Notes under the pieces: generated by a model
Told to the model about the DNA's origin: nothing
Databases searched by the model: none
The model's input: only the letters and a program-made list of their open reading frames with translations
Origin: AVCC01 sp041736255
Lineage (GTDB): Bacteria > Pseudomonadota > Gammaproteobacteria > Burkholderiales > Burkholderiaceae_D
Assembly: GCA_041736255.1 (NCBI GenBank)
Contig: JBGSTZ010000016.1
Coordinates: 1-29,370 of the forward strand
Reading direction: 5' to 3'
DNA length: 29,370 bases
Made by a program: the position numbers and the translations under genes
In this document: positions 24,012 through 29,370 of the stretch, one piece after another
Layout: every line of letters starts with the position of its first letter
How positions within the stretch are numbered: position 1 is the first letter of the stretch

Positions 24012-24950
24012 ATGAAAAAAATTAAATGCGCACTGATCGGCCCCGGCAACATCGGCACCGATCTGCTTTACAAATTGCAGCGCAGCGCGGTGCTGGAACC
24101 GGTCTGGATGGTCGGCATCGACCCGACCTCGGAAGGCTTGAAGCGCGCCGCCGACATGGGATTGAAAACTACCGCCGACGGCGTCGATGGCCTGTTGCCG
24201 CACGTGGATGGCGACCGCATCCAGATCGCGTTCGATGCTACTTCAGCGTATGTCCATGCGGAAAACTCGCGCAAACTCAACGCCTTGGGCGTGATGATGA
24301 TCGACCTGACGCCGGCTGCGATCGGCCCGTTCTGCGTGCCGCCGGTGAATCTGGCCGAGCATGTCGGCAAGCGTGAAATGAATGTCAACATGGTCACCTG
24401 CGGCGGTCAGGCCACGATCCCGATGGTCGCGGCAATTTCACGCGTGCAGCCGGTGGCGTATGGCGAGATCGTCGCCACCACCTCGTCCAAATCGGTCGGC
24501 CCCGGCACTCGTGCCAATATCGATGAATTCACCCGCACCACCTCGCGTGCAGTCGAAATCGTCGGCGGCGCTAGGAAAGGCAAGGCCATCATCATCAATC
24601 CGGCCGAGCCGCCGATGATCATGCGCGATACCGTCCATTGCCTGACCGAAACTGAGCCCGATCGCGAAAAGATCACCGCCTCGGTGCACGCGATGATCAA
24701 GGAAGTCCAGAAATACGTGCCGGGCTACAAACTGGTCAACGGTCCGGTATTCGACGGCAAGCGCGTGTCGCTGTTCATGGAAGTCGAAGGCTTGGGCGAT
24801 TATCTGCCGAAATATGCGGGCAACCTCGACATCATGACCGCCGCCGCTGCCCGTACTGCGGAGATGTTCGCTGAAGAGATTCTCAGCGGAAAGTTGACAC
24901 TTCAACCCGTAATACTCCAACCCACCAAACAGAAATCCGTTGCCGCGTAA
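24012..24950 (+). CDS. dmpF: Acetaldehyde dehydrogenase (acylating) DmpF
   Basis: 312-residue enzyme turning acetaldehyde, NAD+ and CoA into acetyl-CoA. The NAD-binding motif GPGNIG (10-15) and the catalytic Cys130 (VTCGGQATIP) are present, as are the ATTSSKSVGPGTRANIDEF and KAIIINPAEPP segments of the DmpF/BphJ family. It channels acetaldehyde from DmpG through an intermolecular tunnel. The frame runs upstream through the ABM gene in another phase; the ATG at 24012 with GAAAGGG before it is the real start. Confidence 0.96.
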   Translation: MKKIKCALIGPGNIGTDLLYKLQRSAVLEPVWMVGIDPTSEGLKRAADMGLKTTADGVDGLLPHVDGDRIQIAFDATSAYVHAENSRKLNALGVMMIDLTPAAIGPFCVPPVNLAEHVGKREMNVNMVTCGGQATIPMVAAISRVQPVAYGEIVATTSSKSVGPGTRANIDEFTRTTSRAVEIVGGARKGKAIIINPAEPPMIMRDTVHCLTETEPDREKITASVHAMIKEVQKYVPGYKLVNGPVFDGKRVSLFMEVEGLGDYLPKYAGNLDIMTAAAARTAEMFAEEILSGKLTLQPVILQPTKQKSVAA

Positions 24951-24959
24951 GGAACAGCC

Positions 24960-25988
24960 ATGACACTCAAAGGTAAAAAAATCACCGTCCACGACATGAC
25001 ACTGCGTGACGGCATGCACCCGAAGCGGCACCAGATGACGCTCGAACAAATGACCAGCATCGCACAGGGATTGGATGCCGCCGGCGTGCCTATGATCGAA
25101 GTCACGCATGGCGACGGACTGGGCGGCTCGTCCATCAACTACGGCTTTCCAGCCCATACCGACGAGGAATACCTGTCGGCGGTGATCCCGCTAATGCAAC
25201 AAGCCAAGGTGTCGGCGCTGCTGCTTCCCGGCATCGGCACCATCGACCATCTGAAGATGGCACACGAACTGGGCGTGCACACGATCCGTGTCGCCACCCA
25301 TTGCACCGAGGCCGATGTTTCGCAACAGCACATTCACCATGCGCGCAAGCTGGACATGGATACGGTCGGCTTCCTGATGATGGCGCATATGACCTCGCCA
25401 GAAAAACTGCTGGAGCAGGCGCTGCTGATGGAAAGCTACGGCGCCAACTGCATCTACTGCACCGATTCGGCCGGCTACATGCTGCCGGAAGACGTCAAGG
25501 CCCGCATCGGCCTGTTGCGCGAGAAGCTGAAGCCGGACACCGAACTCGGCTTTCACGGTCACCACAATCTGGCGATGGGTGTCGCCAATTCGCTGGTGGC
25601 GGTCGAATACGGCGCCAACCGCATCGACGCCGCAGCGGCCGGGCTGGGGGCCGGCGCCGGCAATACGCCGATGGAAGTCTTCATCGCAGTCTGCGCCCGC
25701 TCCGGCATCGAGACCGGAGTCGATGTCTACAAGATTCAGGACGTGGCCGAAGACCTGGTGGTGCCGATGATGGATTTTCCGATCCGCATCGACCGCGACG
25801 CGCTCACGCTGGGTTACGCCGGCGTGTACGGCTCGTTCCTGCTGTTTGCCAAACGGGCCGAAAAGCAGTACGGGGTGCCGGCACGCGACATTCTGGTCGA
25901 AATGGGCCGGCGCGGCATGGTCGGTGGCCAGGAAGACATGATCGAAGATACCGCGATGACCATGGCGCGGGCCCGCGGCTTGCTATAA
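24960..25988 (+). CDS. dmpG: 4-Hydroxy-2-oxovalerate aldolase DmpG
   Basis: 342-residue class II aldolase cleaving 4-hydroxy-2-oxovalerate to pyruvate and acetaldehyde. The N-terminal TLRDGMHPKRHQ provides Arg16, Asp17 and His20; the metal ligands His199 and His201 are in GFHGHHNLAMG. The C-terminal communication domain that contacts DmpF is present. It starts 9 bases after dmpF (TAAGGAACAGCC before the ATG), the usual arrangement for this obligate pair. Confidence 0.96.
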   Translation: MTLKGKKITVHDMTLRDGMHPKRHQMTLEQMTSIAQGLDAAGVPMIEVTHGDGLGGSSINYGFPAHTDEEYLSAVIPLMQQAKVSALLLPGIGTIDHLKMAHELGVHTIRVATHCTEADVSQQHIHHARKLDMDTVGFLMMAHMTSPEKLLEQALLMESYGANCIYCTDSAGYMLPEDVKARIGLLREKLKPDTELGFHGHHNLAMGVANSLVAVEYGANRIDAAAAGLGAGAGNTPMEVFIAVCARSGIETGVDVYKIQDVAEDLVVPMMDFPIRIDRDALTLGYAGVYGSFLLFAKRAEKQYGVPARDILVEMGRRGMVGGQEDMIEDTAMTMARARGLL

Positions 25989-26015
25989 ACGGGTTTGCAC
26001 CCACAAGGATGAAAA

Positions 26016-26804
26016 ATGATATTAGACCAAAACACCATCAACAATCTCGCCGAGCATCTGGAGAACTGCGAATTGCAGGCGCGCGATACCGCCAAAATCA
26101 CCGACGAATATCCGCAGATGGATTGGGACGATGCGTATGCGATTCAGGAGGTGATCAAGCAGCGCAAGATCGCCCGTGGCTGCCGCATCGTCGGCCTGAA
26201 AGCCGGCCTGACTTCGCACGCGAAGATGCAGCAGATGGGCGTGTCGATGCCGGTATTCGGCTTTCTGGCCGACTACTTCTCGGTGCCGGAAGGCAGCGCG
26301 GTAAAAATATCGGAGCTGATCCATCCGAAAGTCGAGCCGGAAATCGCGTTCGTCACCAAGGCCGCGCTGAAAGGCCCCGGCTGCCACATCGGCATGGTGC
26401 TGGCGGCGACCGATTTCGTGATGCCGGCGATTGAAATCATCGATTCGCGCTACCGCGACTTCAAGTTCGACCTGAAAAGCGTGATCGCCGACAACTGCTC
26501 GTCGTCGCGCTTCGTGCTCGGCGCGCGCATGCGTCCGGTTGACGATCTCGACTTGCGCACGCTCGGCGTGGTGATGGAAAAAAATGGCGAAATCGTCGGC
26601 CTCGGTGCCGGTGCTGCGGTGCTCGGTCATCCGGCTGCGGCGATTGCGATGCTGGCCAACCTGCTGGGCGAGCGCGGCGAAGAAATCCCGGCCGGCACCC
26701 TGATCCTGTCCGGCGCGATTACCGAAGCGGTGATGGTCAAGGCCGGCGACAACGTCAGCTTGCGGATGCAGAACATGGGCAGCGTCAACGTGCGTTTTAT
26801 TTGA
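26016..26804 (+). CDS. dmpH: 4-Oxalocrotonate decarboxylase DmpH
   Basis: 262-residue metal-dependent decarboxylase converting 2-oxo-3-hexenedioate to 2-hydroxypenta-2,4-dienoate and CO2. It is a paralogue of DmpE and shows the matching blocks VGLKAGLTSHAKMQQMGV, HPKVEPEIAFV, AIEIIDSRYRDFKFDLKSVI and VIADNCSSSRFVLG. It is the decarboxylation step of the branch begun by DmpC. DmpI follows after 11 bases. Confidence 0.95.
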   Translation: MILDQNTINNLAEHLENCELQARDTAKITDEYPQMDWDDAYAIQEVIKQRKIARGCRIVGLKAGLTSHAKMQQMGVSMPVFGFLADYFSVPEGSAVKISELIHPKVEPEIAFVTKAALKGPGCHIGMVLAATDFVMPAIEIIDSRYRDFKFDLKSVIADNCSSSRFVLGARMRPVDDLDLRTLGVVMEKNGEIVGLGAGAAVLGHPAAAIAMLANLLGERGEEIPAGTLILSGAITEAVMVKAGDNVSLRMQNMGSVNVRFI

Positions 26805-26815
26805 GGAAAATCACC

Positions 26816-27007
26816 ATGCCAATTTGCCAAATCCATTTGCTGGAAGGCCGCACCGTCGAACAGAAGCGTCTGTTGATCCAGAAGATCACCGAAGCCATGC
26901 AGGAAGCGATCGGCGTCAAGCCGGAAGCAGTGCGCGTGATCCTGACCGAAATGCCGAAAGAGCATTTCGGTATCGGCGGCAAGAGCGCCGGCGAACTCGG
27001 GTTCTGA
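26816..27007 (+). CDS. dmpI: 4-Oxalocrotonate tautomerase DmpI
   Basis: 63-residue tautomerase isomerising 2-hydroxymuconate to the 2-oxo form for DmpH. After removal of Met1 the catalytic Pro1 is exposed (MPICQIHLLEGR). Arg11 and Arg39 equivalents (LLEGRTVEQK and VRVILTEMP) are present. TGAGGAAAATCACC before the ATG at 26816 fixes the start over an in-frame TTG at 26801. It is the last enzyme gene of the meta-cleavage block. Confidence 0.95.
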   Translation: MPICQIHLLEGRTVEQKRLLIQKITEAMQEAIGVKPEAVRVILTEMPKEHFGIGGKSAGELGF

Positions 27008-27058
27008 AATCTAACGTATCGGAATCGTGCTGACTGGCGCTCGGCACGAACCTGCGAA

Positions 27059-27090
27059 TCTGCACTTATTAAAAGTGCAGACAGTTTTAT
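27059..27090 (+). terminator. Hairpin after dmpI (terminator or attenuator)
   Basis: TCTGCACTT (27059-27067) and AAGTGCAGA (27073-27081) form a perfect nine-base-pair stem with a five-base loop, followed by CAGTTTTATT. The U tract begins two bases after the stem and is short, so termination may be partial. It separates the enzyme genes from the outer-membrane protein gene. Confidence 0.65.
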
Positions 27091-27116
27091 TGACAATAAT
27101 AGTAGGGGAGACAAGC

Positions 27117-28016
27117 ATGAAAATAACTAAAATTTCTACTCTGATGGCTTTGGCAGTCAGCGGTATCGTCATATCTCAGGCAGCCAATGCGACCGAGGGT
27201 GGCGGCTCGATTTACCCGATGGGTGCGGAAAGTTTCCTGACCGGTGCGCTGCCGCCAGCGGGATTTTACACACTGCTGTATGCCAACCGTTACAGCGCCG
27301 ACAAGCTCAAGGACAATAACGGCGACACGATTCCGCTCGATTTCAAGGTGACCGCCAATGTGATTGCGCCGCGCTTTGTCTGGGTCACCGACAAGAAGTT
27401 GTTCGGCGGCCAGGTTGGGCACGCGTTGCTGGTGCCGCTGGTCAATCTCGACGTCAACGTCAACGGCGCCGGGCAAAGCAAGACTGGCATCGGCGATATC
27501 GACATCACTGCGCTGGTGCTGGGTTATCACCACAGCCCGAATCTGCACAGCATCTTCGGGCTCGACATCATGGCGCCCACCGGCCGTTACAACAAAGCCG
27601 ACATGACCAATATCGGGCGCAATTACTGGGCGATTCAGCCGGTATATACCGCCAGTTACATCGACCCGGCCGGCTGGAACGCCGATTTCAAGATGATGCT
27701 GGATTTCAATTTCAAGAACACCGACACCAATTACAAGTCGGGCCATGAATTCCATGTCGATTACTCGGTAGGTTACGGCTTCAAGCAAAACTGGGTGGCC
27801 GGCGTAGGCGGCTATGCGTACAAGCAGCTCACCACCGATGAGCAAAACGGCGTGAAAATACCGAATAACAAGGGGCAAGCGTTTGCAATCGGCCCCTCGA
27901 TCAAGTACGACAACGGCAAGGGCATGTTCATCATGGCGAAATGGCAAAAGGAAATGAACGTCGAAAACCGGCCTGAAGGCAATGCGTTCTGGATCAAGGC
28001 CCTGCTGCCGTTCTGA
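27117..28016 (+). CDS. Outer-membrane phenol-pathway protein (SphA/MetA family)
   Basis: 299-residue protein with a signal peptide (about 1-26, ending AANA) and a beta-strand-rich remainder of the family known as the MetA pathway of phenol degradation (Pfam Phenol_MetA_deg). Typical stretches are YANRYSADKLKDNNGD, TGIGDIDITALVLGYH and FGLDIMAPTGRYN. It ends with an aromatic LLPF, as outer-membrane barrels do. Such proteins are thought to help hydrophobic aromatics cross the outer membrane; direct proof for this one is lacking. AGGGGAGACAAGC precedes the ATG. It follows dmpI by 109 bases with a hairpin between. Confidence 0.9.
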   Translation: MKITKISTLMALAVSGIVISQAANATEGGGSIYPMGAESFLTGALPPAGFYTLLYANRYSADKLKDNNGDTIPLDFKVTANVIAPRFVWVTDKKLFGGQVGHALLVPLVNLDVNVNGAGQSKTGIGDIDITALVLGYHHSPNLHSIFGLDIMAPTGRYNKADMTNIGRNYWAIQPVYTASYIDPAGWNADFKMMLDFNFKNTDTNYKSGHEFHVDYSVGYGFKQNWVAGVGGYAYKQLTTDEQNGVKIPNNKGQAFAIGPSIKYDNGKGMFIMAKWQKEMNVENRPEGNAFWIKALLPF

Positions 28017-28041
28017 CCGCGCTTCCGCCACACTTTTCGCT

Positions 28042-28066
28042 CGCTTTTCCGCACAGCGGAAGAGCG
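28042..28066 (+). terminator. Terminator-like hairpin after the outer-membrane protein gene
   Basis: CGCTTTTCCGC (28042-28052) pairs with GCGGAAGAGCG (28056-28066) over 11 positions, one of them a G-U pair in RNA, across a three-base loop. Only a weak T-rich stretch follows (TTGAATCTATTTG), so it may be an incomplete terminator or a transcript-stabilising end. Confidence 0.5.
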
Positions 28067-28162
28067 CTTGAATCTATTTGTTGATGCCGGCTTCCTGCGC
28101 ATCGCATCGCTGCGAACCCCGATGCGCGGCTGGCGGGAGGCAGGCTACAGAGATTGCACATC

Positions 28163-29370
28163 ATGTCAAAGCAAGCCCCGGTCGTGAATCGCGAGTACGT
28201 GTTGAGCGATTCGGAAACGATTCTGTCCAAGACCGACCCGAAAGGGAATTTCATTTACGTGAATCAGGACTGCCTGAACATCAGCGGCTACGCCGAAAGC
28301 GAGCTGCTGGGAAAACATCAAAGCATCATGCGTCACCTGGACATGCCGAAGGCGATCTCCGAAGATTTCTGGAAGACGCTGAGCGCCGGCAAGACCTGGG
28401 TCGGGATCATGAAGAACCGCACCAAAAGCGGCAATTTCTATTGGGTCGAAACGAACGCGGCTCCGATTCTGGAAAGCGGCAGGGTGGTCGGCTTCATCTC
28501 GATTCGCGTCAAGCCGACAGCGGAGCAGATTCAGGCCGCTGACGTCGCCTACAAGGCGCTGAATAACGGCAGCACGCGGATCGAGATACGGCAGGGAAAA
28601 GCGGTCGAACGCTCGGTATTCGAGCGCCTCAATATCTTTAAGAAGTTGTCGATCAAGGCCAGGATTATCGCGTCGGGCGGACTGCTCGCGGTTTTGTCGC
28701 TGCTCAGTGCCGCCTTATCCTGGCGCTCAATCAGCCCGGATGGCGCCGCCATCGCGCCATGGGCGGCGGCAGCGGCGCTGCTGTGTGGGCTGACATCGCT
28801 GGCGCTTATTCCGCTGTTGTACCGCGGCATCGTGCTGCCGTTGCAGCGGGCGAGGCGCGATATCGAACGCATGAGCAACGGTGACCTGTCCGGCAAGATC
28901 GACGCCGGCGGCTACGACGAACTGGCGGCGGTGATGCAGGCGCTGCGCATACTGCAGACCAATGTCAAGCTGCTGGTGGGGCAGATCAAGGAGGCGACCG
29001 ATTTCGTCAACGATGGCGCGCACGAAATCGCATCTGGCAATGCGGACCTTTCGGCACGCACCGAGTCGCAGGCCAGTTCGCTGGAACAGACCGCCAGCGC
29101 GATGGAAGAATTGACCGGAACCGTGCGGCAGAATGCCGACAATGCCCGGGAGGCCAGTCAATTGGTCATCATCGCGTCCGACGTCGCGTTAAAGGGCGGC
29201 GATGCAGTGGCGCAGGTGGTGCAGACGATGGGATCGATCAAGGACAGTTCGCGCAAGATTGCCGACATCATCGGCGTCATCGACGGCATCGCATTCCAGA
29301 CCAATATTCTGGCGCTGAACGCGGCCGTCGAGGCTGCCCGGGCCGGCGAGCAGGGCCGCGGCTTTGCGGT
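28163..29370 (+). CDS. Aer-type PAS methyl-accepting chemotaxis protein (partial)
   Basis: Chemoreceptor truncated by the window end after 402 codons. An N-terminal PAS domain (about 15-115) closely follows E. coli Aer (VGIMKNRTKSGNFYWVETNA), and Aer-like PAS domains bind FAD to sense redox or energy state. The Aer motif RHPDMP appears as RHLDMP, with proline replaced by leucine. Two hydrophobic helices (about 172-190 and 195-218) with a short loop between are followed by a HAMP region and the start of the signalling domain, including the conserved hairpin segment FQTNILALNAAVEAARAGEQ. The ribosome binding site before the ATG at 28163 is weak. Its place after the phenol genes suggests taxis linked to phenol metabolism, which is inferred. 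Confidence 0.92.
   Translation, partial: MSKQAPVVNREYVLSDSETILSKTDPKGNFIYVNQDCLNISGYAESELLGKHQSIMRHLDMPKAISEDFWKTLSAGKTWVGIMKNRTKSGNFYWVETNAAPILESGRVVGFISIRVKPTAEQIQAADVAYKALNNGSTRIEIRQGKAVERSVFERLNIFKKLSIKARIIASGGLLAVLSLLSAALSWRSISPDGAAIAPWAAAAALLCGLTSLALIPLLYRGIVLPLQRARRDIERMSNGDLSGKIDAGGYDELAAVMQALRILQTNVKLLVGQIKEATDFVNDGAHEIASGNADLSARTESQASSLEQTASAMEELTGTVRQNADNAREASQLVIIASDVALKGGDAVAQVVQTMGSIKDSSRKIADIIGVIDGIAFQTNILALNAAVEAARAGEQGRGFA

Noticed and set aside
27041..27056. Sigma-54-like element CGGCAC...TGC before the outer-membrane protein gene
   Set aside because: The GG and GC are nine bases apart, not ten, which normally abolishes function.
28131..28145. Possible second sigma-54 promoter (TGGC...GGC, GG and GC ten bases apart) before the chemoreceptor gene
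   Set aside because: Only the GG/GC spacing and TGGC fit; the -12 element reads AGGCT, not TTGCW. In GC-rich DNA such matches are frequent.
1..29370. CRISPR arrays, tRNA, rRNA or complete insertion sequences
   Set aside because: No regularly spaced repeats, no tRNA- or rRNA-like stretches and no transposase reading frame were found by eye.

Overview
The window is a stretch of betaproteobacterial chromosome. Burkholderiales is likely, and Oxalobacteraceae or a relative is my best guess from the LipA/LipB/PBP sequences and the betaproteobacterial style of the phenol cluster. The taxonomic call is an inference from protein character, not from a search. Its centrepiece is a nearly complete phenol catabolic locus with its own regulators, outer-membrane protein and chemoreceptor.

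Left edge (1-2350) is a scarred accessory patch with visibly lower GC than the rest. It holds a frameshifted Fic-family fragment on the minus strand, the decayed C-terminus of what looks like a DNA methyltransferase on the plus strand, and one intact gene of unknown function. That gene's C-terminus carries an Rx4H motif like that of Apea/HEPN domains. Short imperfect repeats lie on both sides of it. From 2355 to 11275 comes housekeeping DNA: lipB-lipA (lipoate synthesis), modABC (molybdate uptake), a signal-peptide L,D-transpeptidase coupled to a Tat-exported M15-like peptidase, a YbeD/DUF493 protein, a DacC-type D,D-carboxypeptidase, an alpha/beta hydrolase and a thioredoxin-like [2Fe-2S] protein. 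The mod and transpeptidase genes sit between the DUF493 gene and lipB, which are usually close together in related bacteria.

The phenol locus runs from 11368 to at least 29370. On the minus strand are a DmpR/AphR-type sigma-54 activator and, overlapping its stop codon, a GntR/FCD regulator resembling AphS. On the plus strand, behind a perfect -24/-12 promoter at 14391-14406, run dmpKLMNOP (multicomponent phenol hydroxylase), a dmpQ-type ferredoxin, dmpB (catechol 2,3-dioxygenase), a GlcG/HbpS-family gene, dmpC, a fossil of dmpD, dmpE, an ABM-domain membrane protein, dmpF, dmpG, dmpH and dmpI. A hairpin follows, then an outer-membrane phenol-pathway protein (SphA/MetA family) and an Aer-type PAS chemoreceptor cut by the window edge. 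Together these convert phenol to catechol, cleave it at the meta position, and funnel 2-hydroxymuconic semialdehyde through the dehydrogenase/tautomerase/decarboxylase branch to pyruvate and acetyl-CoA.

The most interesting observations are two. First, an identical palindrome core (AATCTCGAGAT) lies exactly between the -35 and -10 of the regulator promoter and again just upstream of the sigma-54 catabolic promoter, which suggests one repressor, probably the GntR protein, controls both. Second, the hydrolytic branch gene dmpD has been reduced to a frameshifted remnant of about 100 bp between dmpC and dmpE.
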